Shown here one piece after another: positions 34,334 through 45,604 of a DNA stretch of 64,000 nucleotides. The translations under genes were made by a program, and so were the position numbers. The stretch comes from Anagrus nilaparvatae (lineage: Eukaryota; Arthropoda; Insecta; Hymenoptera; Mymaridae): assembly GCA_022575985.1 (NCBI GenBank), contig JAKSXM010000007.1, positions 17,114,501 through 17,178,500 of the forward strand, read 5' to 3'. Every line of letters begins with the position of its first letter. Positions within the stretch are counted from its first letter, which is position 1. The notes under the pieces are model-generated. The model saw only the letters and a program-made list of their open reading frames with translations. It made no database searches and was not told where the DNA came from.

Positions 34334-34964
34334 CTAGATACCGTCAATGACGGGTAGAGCGAAGCTGATCATGTTAAAAAATTTTTTTTGGGCCAAATCT
34401 GGTATTTTTAAAAGCATGTTTATTCTTGTATTTTCGCTTCACAGAGGTGAAAAACCTTATAAATGTCAACTGCGCAATAAATATCATAGCTTTTGTATAA
34501 AATTTGACTCAATGAAATATCAAAGAAATGCAAAATAACACAAGATACTTATATTTTTAGGCACGATCACCCTATGGATGCAATACATAGATGAAATCGT
34601 GCCTTATAAGTTTGTCAAGTCAAAAAACGGAAAAGTTTCTAAATTATCCGATTCTTGGAAAAATTTGGTCCCCAGGTCATTCCGATGCCTCTAAATGCTT
34701 ATAATATTATTGCCTTGATATGTGCAGGGATGTATGTTCGAGAAAGTGTATCTCAAGATCTCAGAACCTACTCGATGAATCAAAAATCCCTTGGACCAAA
34801 TTTTTTAAATCTGATCTAGTTGCAGGGTTTTCAATTTCAAGTGATTTCATCAAGTCCTTGCAGAGAAATGTCCGAAAAACTGATTTCAGATATCAAAAAA
34901 AATTATGAAAAAATGATAAAAATGTGAAAAATGAATTGGTTTTGAATTTAATACATCCAAAATA
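34334..34964 (-). mobile_element. Helitron 3' end in reverse orientation
   Basis: On the plus strand the end reads ACTAGATACCGTCAATGACGG, the reverse complement of the hairpin-CTAG-T terminus at 8403 and 39280. It is followed by the same TAGAGCGAAGCTGATCATG subterminal sequence. The body includes a C2H2 zinc-finger fragment and a block (34556-34715) that also occurs at 35006-35165. Its 5' limit is unclear because it abuts Helitron copy 2, possibly head to head. Confidence 0.6.
34434..34537 (+). pseudogene. C2H2 zinc-finger fragment inside a Helitron
   Basis: The frame reads LHRGEKPYKCQLRNKYHSF and ends at a stop at 34535-34537. HTGEKPYKC is the linker and first cysteine of tandem C2H2 fingers. 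Here T is R, and the second cysteine position is also R. The segment is preceded by 'ttcacag', a possible splice acceptor, so an exon piece may have been captured. It is antisense to the Helitron. Too little remains to name the parent gene and no function is expected. Confidence 0.6.
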
Positions 34965-35404
34965 TGGTTAATGACCTACAATAACTAAATTAATTAAAAT
35001 TTTTTTTTAGGCGCGATCACCCTATGTATGCAATACATAAATAAAATCGTGCCTTAAAAGTTCATTAGGTTAAAAGAAACAAAAAAAGTCTTTAAATTGT
35101 CCAATTTATGGAGAAATTCGGTTCCCAGGTCATTCCGATGCCTTTACATGCTTATATTGCCTTGGTGTATGATAATAAATAATAGTTTTCAATTTATGAG
35201 GGTGTGGATCCCATCAACGTTATTAAAGAGAAAATACTCAATGAATATGTGATCGTGTCTAAAATAAAAAAGCCTCAGCTTTTTTATAATATTTTATATA
35301 AATATTTATATTTTTTTTAATATTTTATTTAACTATTTTTATAATTCTTTGCGATTTTTATTATATATTTATTAATCCGAATTTTATTGAATTAAACATT
35401 TATG

Positions 35405-35723
35405 ATTGGATGGAATTACATATTCTTTGAACTAGGTTTAGTCTAAAAAAATAATATTAATATTTAAAATTTTACGTGTCCATTTCTTTCTGAATACTAA
35501 ATTAATTTTAAAACCAATATTTATGGCAAATTCCAAAAAATATTACTAAATACAAATAATCTAATGCAACTTGTTTTTCGTAAAAAATTACGAATTTGCC
35601 ATAAATATTGGTTTTAAAATTAATTTAGTATTCAGAAAGAAATCGACACGTAAAATTTTAAATATTAATATTATTTTTTTAGACTAAACCTAGTTCAAAG
35701 AATATGTAATTCCATCCATATGC
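35405..35723. repeat. Long hairpin, arms of about 125 bp
   Basis: 35405-35530 and 35593-35723 are reverse complements, sharing for example 'attctttgaactaggtttag' and 'tttaaaattttacgtgtc'. The spacer is about 60 bases. Only one arm is seen in Helitron copy 1. Either a foldback element or an inverted duplication explains this. Confidence 0.75.
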
Positions 35724-36059
35724 ATTTTATGCATAATTTCATTATCGTTGAATTTTTTTATTTTTATGCATTGATCAGTTTGAAAAATTGATTAGAAACT
35801 AATAACTAAAAAGTATTGAATTCTTCTGAAGGTTACTTCATTGAAAAAAAACCGGTTGCTTAAAAACCAATTTTTTTAGAAAGTTTAAACCATTTTATAG
35901 AAGTATATTAAAGCGTAATTTTATTAAATAAAAAAGAGTTTAGGAACCTGGTAATGATAATGGTATGGTAATAAGTGCGTATGAATATGACAGCTGAATT
36001 TTGGCACAGAGATATTCAAGACCTAAATACATACACTTTCGTATCTAAATTTTATCGGC

Positions 36060-36445
36060 CGCGTGTTCTGGAAAAAGTTATGGGTCCACAAAAATGACCA
36101 ATTTTTGAAAAAAAACTAAAAATATGAAATCCCGCAATAGACTAGGTTTTTAACTAAGACCAAAACATAATAAGTTTATATTTGATATTTATCGGTATTT
36201 TAATTCTGGAAAGGCATTTCGGGCCATTGAAGACGTTTATCCGAGCTCAAAATCATGTATACTATAAACTAAGAGCGCGAGTAAACGGTGGGTCTTCAAC
36301 GCCATGCCCTTACAGAGCAAAAATACCAAATAATTTAAAATATAAATTAAGTATGATTTGGCCTAATATAAAAATCTAGTCTATTCCGGGGTGTCATAAT
36401 TTCAGTTTTTTTTTCTTCAAAAATTGGTTAACTTTTTCTAGAACA
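36060..36445. mobile_element. Foldback MITE with CGCGTGTTCT ends, uninterrupted copy
   Basis: Left end CGCGTGTTCTGGAAAAAGTTA and right end 'aactttttctagaacac' bound inverted arms around a short centre. It is the empty-site version of 5297-7192: near 36367 there is a single ATAAAAAT where the hAT element 2 target duplication lies in copy 1. Confidence 0.75.
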
Positions 36446-36838
36446 CAGAAAAATACGCTGCCAATTAGCTGGTACTAAGGTTCCTCAAAAAATGAGCTTA
36501 ATACATAAATATGCCACTGAAATCACCGGTTAAAACCATGCAATCATACATACATTTCTCTCTGAATTCCAAAATAATTGTGAAATATCACCGGTTACAA
36601 TATTTTCAGATGTTAGTACTTTCATGCAATTAAATGGGGTATTACACCCAAAAAAAAAAAAAAAAATAATGTTTGTGAAATATCACCGGCTACATACATA
36701 CACACACACAAACAAACATACAGACTTTTTTTAAAAAACGGTTTTTCAGCTTTTCCTGAGGTATCAAAACGTGCTTATATGCCAAGAAATCAAAAACCAA
36801 AATTTGACCCAACACAATGGTTCCTCAGTGAGAAATTA
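36446..36838 (+). mobile_element. GGTTCCTC repeat family, copy f (about 390 bp)
   Basis: It begins with GCTGCCAATTAGCTGG, TACTAA, GGTTCCTC and ends near GGTTCCTCAGTGAGAAATT (36819-36837). An AC/AAAC microsatellite lies at 36697-36720. The equivalent site in Helitron copy 1 (near 7185-7200) is uninterrupted, so this is a true insertion. The target duplication is not clear. Confidence 0.7.
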
Positions 36839-38879
36839 AAATTAGACTACAAAAGTAGGATGCCTTGATTCTGAAATACTCAATCTGGGGTACAAAGTGG
36901 CTGAGAAGTAGAGGACATGAAATCAGCAAAAACTACCCCATTTTAAGGTTTTTTTTTGCAATATTTTGGAAGCAGAGCTAAAATTATCTAATTAACTGCT
37001 TTTTTTGAAGAAAGGGTAAGAAAATATTCAATAATGACAAGCTCTAATTGGGCTATAAGGCTAATTATAGGACGTGAAAACTAAACCTCTAAAAAGGAAT
37101 AGTTTTAATACATAAATGATTAGCAACATTACAATAAAATCGCTATTCTTATATTTTGTAATTATCATCTTTACTAGATGTTAAAATTCTAAACCCAAAT
37201 TATTTTTATTTTGTAAACCTGTATTATTCTAAGTCCTTAAATTGAAAATATTCTAAGTCTTTCAACTCGAATTATTGGAAGTCTCTAAACCCAGATTATT
37301 TTAAGTCCCTAAACTTGAATTTTTCTAAACCTCTAAAAGTAAATTATTTTTAATCCCTAAATAGAAATTATTTAAGGTCTCTAACCCCGGATTATTCTAA
37401 GTGCCTAAATTGATATTTGTCCAAGTACCATTGGACCTCCCTCCCTTAAATCAAACACATTTGACCCCACTTGATTTTCAGATTCACAGGTTATCCCTCT
37501 TTATAAACATGTTCAATGTTAAAACTAAAATTTTTGCAGCAAATTGAAAATTGATCATTTTGGACCAAAAATGGGCATTCAGTTTACTGACTCTAAAGAA
37601 GAGAATTTAAAATAAAAAATTGAAAAGGTAAAATATTTTGCAAACAAATAGTTCTGGAGCTGGAAAAATAAAGAATTTTTAGAAAAAAGTTTTTAGAAAA
37701 CTTTTGAGACCTAAAAAACCCATTTTTGTCTAAAATTGCAATTTTTGAGATAATTTAAAAATTAATCATTTTTGGCCAAAAATGACCATTTGGTTAATTA
37801 GCTATAACATTAGGAAAATAAGCGATAAAAAGTTGCGGTATCCGAGGCTTGACAAATGACTTTAATACCAAAAATTGTGGCCAACAAGAAGTGTTTTTGT
37901 TAACTAACTAACTAAAAAGCAATATTAAGAAAAAACTTTATTTAAAAGCCTTTTGCACAGTATTTTCATGCCTAGAAGGCCTGTTGGAATAAACGGTGGT
38001 TATCGAGGTTTTCTTTCAATATGTTAATGAAAGTAATTGCTAATTTGCTTTCCTAATGGTAACGGTCTCTTGTTAGCGAAATCAAAGTAAAGACACCGAA
38101 AAATCTGCCCTCTTTTTGCATTTTTGTTAACTTTTTTTATAAGGGTTAACTTAAGAAAAATTTTTCTTGCAAAATCTTTGTTATTACACAGTCTTCCGGT
38201 GCTGAACATGGTATTTTTAAAGTCATATGACAAAATTAAATTCATAGGTTGGTATTAATGGGACATCTCCGTATGTCATGTTCACTTATACTACGATATA
38301 ATAGTGTTAGTGTGTGTTAATGCCAACCCTTTAATTTTTTCTTGTCATTTGACTTTAAAAATAACACGTCAAGCAACCAAAGACCGTGTATATGCCTTTT
38401 TCAGGATTCAACAAAAAAAATTGCCCCCAATCCTATATTAATCCTCCGTTTTATTATTTACTAAAAAAATATGTTTAAAAAAGCCATTTTTCATACCGCA
38501 GAAGTTATGAAAAGTCTGAAAAATAAAATGTAATACATTTTTAACATGGAAAATGTTCATTGGATGGATTATTGAAAAAGTCCGGCTCTGAAGGAGGTGG
38601 GTAAAAAAGTGAAGTTTTTAGGGGGGGGGGGTCAAAATACAGGGCGATCCAGAGCGGATGTTTGTTTATTATTTAACCAATCGCAGCTAAGATTACAAGC
38701 ATCAACAATTATAGCAATGCACCTAATAAAATAAAATTCACATCCCGCTCAGGATCACCGTTTATTGACGTTTTAAGGGGGGGGGGGGTTAAATATTGAC
38801 GACGTTTTTAGGGGGAGGGGGTGTGAAATAAACTTAGAATATTTCCGATTAAAGGAATTAGAATAATTTGAAGAGGGAG

Positions 38880-38901
38880 TCAGGGCCTGATCAGGCCCTG
38901 A
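38880..38901. repeat. Perfect 22-bp palindrome
   Basis: TCAGGGCCTGA and its exact reverse complement abut without a spacer. The counterpart in Helitron copy 1 has a short mismatched centre. Confidence 0.85.
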
Positions 38902-39280
38902 TAAAAACGAGAACTTAGAATACTTTAGGTTTATGGACTTAGGATAATTTATATTTCCGAATTTATTGTAATTTCGATCTTAGGACTTATAATAATTAGG
39001 AAATATACTTTATAACTGTTATAAGTGAACATGTTCCATGATCGTTGGTTGTATGAAAACACAAACCAGTTATAAGTTTTTTTCATTTTTTGTTAAATTC
39101 AGGGGTAGTTTTATCCATTTTTAACTATGCTTAACATTTTTTTACGTCTTATTTAAACATTATTATTGAACTCAATCAAATCAAAACTTTTAAAATCTCA
39201 ACATTAAAAAAAAACGTCCTCTTTTCTTGCTTTTTTTTAACATGATCAGCTTCGCTCTACCCGTCTTTGACGGTATCTAG

Positions 39281-39577
39281 TATAGACATTTTATCCAGAT
39301 ACCACCTAGGTGTACCACCATAGAATAATATACGCGCAGTAATACTTATTCTATGGTACCACGCCCACGTCTTTAGATTTTACAATGTATAATTGTTATT
39401 TGGATTTTCTGTAAGTATCTCAGCGTCTTTGCATTTTATTTAAATGAATTTTAAGGATTATTTTTATTTTTCTAGACAAGACAGTCGCAATCGCCATCAG
39501 ATAGGAGGTGATTTAAAAAAAACGGTCCGTTCAACGATTTCAAGAAATATTTTTTTAAAAATTAAACAGCTATAAAA
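39281..39577. other. Upstream region of F-box/LRR gene B
   Basis: No gene is seen. An imperfect hairpin (CCATAGAATAATA / TACTTATTCTATGG) lies at 39320-39357. The bases just before the start codon, 'ctataaaaATGA', match those of gene A. Confidence 0.5.
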
Positions 39578-39590
39578 ATGAATTCAGGAG

Positions 39591-41439
39591 GTAAGATTAT
39601 TTGTGATATAGATATATATTAATAATTTAATTACAGTCATTCTATATTTTGATTTTATATTAAAAACATATTTTAAAACTGAAATGTATTAAGCACATTG
39701 TGAGCAAATTGAGCCGATATATTCTCTACCTAAAATTGTTGAATGCTATTCAACGCGAGTTAAACAGAATTTTAATCCAAGTTGTACAGGTCTGTGAAAA
39801 AGCGAGTGAAAAAGTGGCATTTATGCCCCGAAGAATTGAAATAATTCAACGTTTTTAAGCAAATAAAACATAAAACTTTTATTTTTTCATTTTCTGATAA
39901 AAAATTGCGCAAAGTTATTAACTACTCTTTTATTGGAAAATTATTACAAGCAAATGTGATAATGCATTTCAGGTTTAAAATATGCTAACGAGTTAACCCT
40001 GTTGTCATGAAACTGCCTCCTTGAGGTTAACTACCTTTTTTTTTTTGAGTACAAATTTTAATAAAAACTGGTATATATAACAAAAAGTCATATTAAAAAT
40101 TAAAAAATATATATTTAAAATTTGAAGATCATAGGGTGACTCCTTCATTGTTAAATAATTAAAAATAATATTGATTTTTTGAGCATCTTATACACGTGAT
40201 TCTTATGGGGTGACATTTTACAATAAAAAATTTTAGAATTTTTTGAGTAGAGTTTTTGATAAAAAAATTATAACATATAACAAAAATAATGCAGAATATA
40301 ATTATTCAATTTATTTTAGACGAGGGTGATTTGTTTATAATGAAAAGTATATTTATTTAACAATTTTATCGTATAGCCGTGCGCGCGCAAACTTCTCACT
40401 TCTATAGTAATATGATAGAAAAAGAGAGTAATAGTATTAACCCTGCTGCTTATATGTCTATTATCCCCAGATTCGAAGTTTACATCCTTAAATACACTGG
40501 CGGATCTAGAAAATTTTTTTGGGGGGGTCATTTGAATCAAATTAAAAAAAATTTGCTAAACAAGTCCCTTAAATTTTTTTTGGGGGAGTCAAACTGGCAC
40601 TTCACGTTAATTATGTAGCCTAAAATTAGCTAAAAGAAGGTAAAACTGACCACTGAGGGGGGTTCAATTGACCCCTTTGACCCCCTCTGTATCCGCCACT
40701 GAAATATAATTGAAACAGTTTATTTTCAAAGTTTATATTAATATTTATTTTTTTAATAAATTTTGAATTATCATTTTGGGAATTTTATTTTTTTGATAAA
40801 TAGCAACTGATTTCACTAGAGAAATAAAAATCCAAGCAACTTTTTGAAATAACTGCCAGGCTAATAAGAAGGGCGGTCCACATTGGATTGTGCTCCAAAA
40901 AGTTCGCCAGTAAGAATTCGTTTAAACAATCCATATTATATCTGTGCTCCATCATAAGCTTGAAAGTCTATAAGCGGAGTATTTTTTATATTATACTTTT
41001 GATGTGGATTGTTTAATGGAATTACCACTGGCGCACAACGACGCACATTGAATTGTGCGCCAAGTAGACCGCCTCTTGGCTAATAATGTTTATGCAGAAT
41101 GGAGCGATTTCGGTTAGCAATGCGTATACTTTTTCTTACTGAGAATGCCCCGGATTGTACGCGATTTATTTTTTTGGATATGAGTAAGAATATCGGTAAG
41201 AATATACTACTGTTTTGATAGGGGTTTAGAAAAACGAGTTTTCTCGCCATTGTAAAAAAAAAATTATTACGACCCTTGACCATGAAAATAGAATGTTTCA
41301 ATTCAAACCTTTACTTCTCTGTCTAAGTTTCGTTTAGGAAGAAATTCAATAGGATACTTGAGTGCAGAAAAATTTTAGAAATTTAAATTTAATAATTTTG
41401 AATTTGCATCCAGGTACTAATATAACTAAAATTTTTTAG
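39591..41439 (+). other. Intron 1 of gene B with small TIR elements
   Basis: The 1.85-kb intron (GTAAGA...TTTTTTAG) holds a small element at 40497-40703 with CTGGCGGATC and GATCCGCCA-like ends and G- and C-rich subtermini. It also holds a possible TIR element at about 40858-41075 (GGGCGGTCCACATTGGATT / AATTGTGCGCC...GACCGCC). The matching intron of gene A is only 74 bases. Confidence 0.55.
40497..40703. mobile_element. Small hAT-like MITE (CAGTGGCGGAT ends)
   Basis: The left end CACTGGCGGATCTAGAAAA is followed by T and G runs. The right end is CCCCCTCTGTATCCGCCACTG. The same terminus is at 11385-11400. An 8-bp duplication of the form AAATA(C/T)A is possible but not clean. Confidence 0.5.
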
Positions 41440-41805
41440 GTTTGAACAACTTTAAAAAATTGAAAATAAGCGTTGAAACAGTAGGTTCAGCTAAGATAAA
41501 TATCAATATCCTCAACAATTATTGCTTGCTCCATATTTTAAAATTTTTGTCAATAAAAGACAAAATTAAAATAGAAAAAGTCTGCAAAAGATGGCGTGAA
41601 GTAAGTCAAGATTCTTGGAGTAATACAACAATTTTAAAAATTGAAAATAATTTATTCGGAAAATATTTTCAAAATCTTCCACATGTTAGAGAAAACACTA
41701 ATTTTATTATAAACATTCTTAAGAGGTGTGGCCCATATTTAACAGAATTACATTTACTTGATGAATATGAGTCTCAAATAGATCATTCGTTATTATTTAA
41801 AGAAA
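41440..41805 (+). pseudogene. Gene B exon 2, F-box part
   Basis: This piece encodes the N-terminal leader, the F-box and the first post-F-box helix region (FIINILKRCGPYLTELHLLDE). It aligns to gene A up to a shared LLFKE/RLFKE motif. Beyond that, LINE sequence takes over and a stop appears at 41844-41846. The start at the TTG at 41442 is not the true start, because the reading frame enters through the splice acceptor at 41438-41439. Confidence 0.8.
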
Positions 41806-42441
41806 ATGCATATAAAAACTATAAAGCTATTGACAACCATTATTAAAAGAGCTAAAAATACATCTCTAAATTCTGAGGCCAAAGTAGTTGGTACCAATAG
41901 TAAAAAATTTTGAGAATTCGTTAACAAAAAAGTATTTGGTAAAAATCAATCCCCTAAAAATAATAAAATTAAAGAATTAAAAGTTGACAGTAAAATAATA
42001 ACGAACGATACAGATATTGCCACAGAAATTAATAAATTCTTCTCTAATATAGCTAACAATCTAAATAAAAACAAAAAAAAAGAAATAATGTTAAAAAATC
42101 TGCAAATATTACTTCGAGCCAATCTTTTTTTATTGAACCTACTGATATTACTGAAGTAACTAAACTTATAAAAAATCTAGTAACATATAAAGCTGGATTA
42201 GTAGACAGTATTAGTAACAGAGTAATTCAATGTTTGCTTGATTTTATTGTAAAACCCCTAGTTTTTATTTTTAATTTGGCAATCAGTGAAGGCGTATTTC
42301 CAAACCAATCTATAAGTCAGGTGATAAATCCTTAATTACTAACTACAGACCGATCTCTCTAACATCAAATATTGCTAAAATATTTGAAAAGATTATTAAA
42401 TACAGGCTATCAAACTATCTTGAAAAAAATTTATTAATATC

Positions 42442-43027
42442 AAATAGACATTTTGATCATGACTATCACGGACCCTCGGTGCGTTTTAATATTCATACTA
42501 TTGAATCACACCATAGGGTTCAGGATATGGTATTTACTCATAAGATATTGCATGGTTTAATTAAATGTCCATTACTTAGAGAAAAATTCAGTTTTCGAGA
42601 TATTCCTTACTCATTTCGCGAATCTAGGCGTTTGGTTGAACACCTTTCTCGCTATGACTATATTTATTACTCTACTATAAATCGTTGTAAAAGAATTTGG
42701 AATACTATTCCCTTAAATATACAATCTATCACAAATCCTTTTACCTTCAAACTAAAAATCAAATCACTATTTCTGAAATATTATGGTTAGCTAACTTTAT
42801 TATTTTTAAATTGTAAATTTATCTCTATTTATTGTAATTGGAAATTTTGTTAATTTTTTTTTCTAGTCAAAATAATTTAATTAAATCTTTAAATCTTGTA
42901 TTTTTAATTTTATAAAAGAACTGATCTTTATATTTTATATTTTATATTTTATATTTTGTTATTTATATATTGGCCTATAGAGGCTGTTAATGTATCAAAA
43001 ATAAATAAATAAATAAATAAATAGACA
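42442..43027 (+). mobile_element. Inner 5'-truncated LINE with 9-bp TSD
   Basis: Positions 42451-43018 are flanked by AAATAGACA (42442-42450 and 43019-43027). It encodes the last ~103 codons of a LINE ORF2 (KILHGLIKCPLL, NRCKRIWNTIPLNIQSI), then a 3' UTR with TTGGCCTATAGAGGCTG and an AATAAATAAATA tail. Joining the host sequence across it rejoins the RT motif 'NRQFGFKSG' in frame, which proves that it inserted into the outer LINE. Confidence 0.88.
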
Positions 43028-43516
43028 GTTTGGCTTTAAATCCGGTATATCAACAAATGATGCTATTGCCCATGTCATTAAATACTTATATGACAGTCTT
43101 GATCATTCCAAAAAACCTTTTTATGTATATTCTTGGACCATGATACATTAATTAAGCTGATTCAAAACGTACAATATAGATTATTTAAATTTTTAAATCT
43201 AAACCTGAGTAAAGATAGCAACAATGATAATGAACAAACAATATTAAATGCCAAACAAACATTCTATTTTTTTGCCATTAAGAAAAAAATAATTAAATTA
43301 TATAATTCCTTGTTAGAGAAGAATGAAAATAATCTTGATACTAACAGAAATAATTTATTAAATATCCCAAAAAAAACTTTAGCTACTGGCCAAAAGTGTT
43401 ATTCTTTTATAGTTTTTAAAATCTTTAATGCTTTGCCCAAAAAACTTAAGAATTTAGGTAACCTTAGTCACATTCCCCAAAGTTGGATTAACTCTTTTAA
43501 AAAATGGTTGTCAAAA

Positions 43517-45604
43517 TTTTTTTATGTTATTGAAGTTATGAACGTTCAACGAACAATACCTAAACTAAACTGGTTAAAAAAAGTGGTTTTATCTTGATAA
43601 TAATTTTTCCGGTAGTTTTTCCCAAGAAATACTAAACGCAAATGAATCTTTAATAAAAAAGGCATAATTAATAAAAGATTTTACATGGTTTAAAGCACCG
43701 GAAATATAAAAAAACAGAGAAAGTAATTTTTAAACTTTTAGGTTTTTTTGTAATTTTTAACTTTTGAGTCAGTTTTCCCAAGTAGAACCTTCATATTTAT
43801 GCTAAATATTTAATTTGTTATAATTTGGGATAACTTTTTTTAAATATAAGTCACCGGAAAATATTTAAAAGAGGTAAAATGCTAGAAATTTGTAGGTTAA
43901 AAAATGCGTTTTTTTTTCATTTTATTATTTAATCTATTTTTTCAGTAAATACAGATTACTTACAAGGAATAATTAATTAAAAGGAAGATTTAGAGTTTAA
44001 CATTAAATTTTATGGCCTAGGAACGATAACCTTCAATAATACACAAATTCCAGTGAAATCGCGGTTTAGGGTTACAGGCCGTCACCGCGATCTATTACAG
44101 GTTTTTTGGATCACTGATCATAAATATCGGGGTCTTTTCTATAAATAATCAGGACTAGACCCTTCAATTTTTAAAAACTGCATTTTCAGATTAGAGGGTC
44201 CAGATTCGTTCTGCATAGGTTTTTTGGTCGTTGATCATGAATTTCGGGTTCCTGTCTATAAAAAGTTGGCGATTCACTCAAAAATTTGCAAAAACTACCT
44301 CTAAAATTTTTCATATATTTACTTACAGATTCCATTTTTGGGGTAGTTTTTTGCAATTTTAAAAGAGTCCTACTACCAATTTCTCATAGAAAATACCCTG
44401 AAATTTCAGATCAACGACCCGAAAAACCTAAAGTGGAAAATATTGGTTACGTCTAGCAGCTGAATTCCCGCTTATTTCCGCGATTTTACTGGAGTGAATG
44501 CATCAGCAATGTTAAATGAATCTAAAAATTTTAACAGCACGAGGATAGATTCATCTCAGCGAACTGTATGTATTTTTGGTAACTGAAACAGATTTTGAAG
44601 GTTTCGTCCATTTTCGGATGGCCAGTTTTGAGTAATGAAAGTTATATCATAAAAAATCGGAAAAAATTTCCAAGACAGGTAAATTCTTGAAAGCAATTGT
44701 TAATTGAGCCTATATTAACACGGGACATGTTTATAGGGTGGGGGTACTTCAGAACTTGAAAATTAAGAAGGGAGGGTCAAATGAGACTTAGAATAATTTA
44801 AATTTAGGGACTTTGAAAAATCTGGGCTTGGGGACTTAGAATAATACAGGTTTATGGACTTGAAATAATATCGATTTAGGGACTTAAAATATTCAGATTC
44901 AGGCAGTTAGAACAATTTTAATTTATAGACTTAAAATAATATCGATTTAGGGACTTAGAACAATTCAGGATTAGGGACTTGTAATAATTTAGTAAGGTGA
45001 TAATTAAAAATTATATAAGTAAATTCTTGAAAACAATTGCTAATTGAGCTTATATTTGGTATCCCAGTATAGTTTTCGGGGTCATTGATTCCCTAAACAC
45101 GTATTATCTTATAGGTCCCTAAATCAAAATTATTACAAGTCCCTAATCCTGAATTATTCTAAGTCTCTAAATCGATATTATTTTAAGTCTATAAATCAAA
45201 TGAAAAAAAACGCATTTTTTAACCTACAAATTTCTAGCATTTTTCCTCTTTTAAATATTTTCCGGTGACTTATATATAAAAAAAGTTATCCCAAATAATA
45301 AGAAATTAAATATTTAACATAAATATGAAGGTTCTACTGGGGAAAACTGACTCAGAAGTTAAAAATTACAAAAAAATCTAAAAGTTTAAAAATTTCTTTC
45401 TCTGCTTTTTTATATTTCCGGTGCTTTAAACCATGTAAAATCTTTTATTAATTATGCCTCTTTTATTAAAGATTCATTTGCGTTTAGAATTTCTTGGGAA
45501 AAACCACCGGAAAAATTATTATTAAGATAAAACCACTTTTTTTAACCAGTTTAGGTTAGGTATTGTTCGTTGAACGTTCATAACTTCAATAACATATTTT
45601 TTTT
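43517..45604. mobile_element. 2.07-kb element with TIRs of about 397 bp
   Basis: Left arm 43523-43920 and right arm 45200-45596 are near-identical inverted copies. The outer ends are TATGTTATTGAAGTTATGAA flanked by T runs. It lies inside the C-terminal coding region of the outer LINE. The 1.28-kb centre contains a small MITE (44048-44494) and two opposed TTAGGGACTTAGAATAAT minisatellite blocks (44765-45000, 45085-45195). No transposase frame is found. The superfamily is unknown and the T-rich flanks hide any duplication. Confidence 0.8.
44048..44494. mobile_element. Small MITE with CCAGTGAAATCGCGG ends
   Basis: TTCCAGTGAAATCGCGG at 44048 and CCGCGATTTTACTGGAG ending near 44494 are inverted ends around about 415 bases. 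It is nested inside the 2.07-kb long-TIR element, which makes four levels of nesting at this locus. Confidence 0.65.

Larger units (their letters stand above)
34965..39280 (+). mobile_element. Helitron-type element, copy 2 (3' end at 39280)
   Basis: It aligns with 3178-8403 and ends in the same hairpin (CCGTC-TTT-GACGG) plus TATCTAG, followed by T. It lacks both hAT insertions of copy 1. Additional material includes the hairpin at 35405-35723, GGTTCCTC copy f at 36457-36833, and about 930 bp at 37731-38660 containing a decayed relative of the 17.5-kb MITE. No Rep/helicase frame exists. The frames at 36182 and 38024 are not convincing genes. Confidence 0.6.

Noticed and set aside
38024..38245. 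Minus-strand 73-codon frame as a small gene
   Set aside because: No recognisable motif, located in a segment inserted in Helitron copy 2, and no supporting context.
41442..41846. F-box gene B starting at the TTG at 41442
   Set aside because: The frame enters through a splice acceptor at 41438-41439. The true start is the ATG at 39578, as supported by the parallel structure of gene A.
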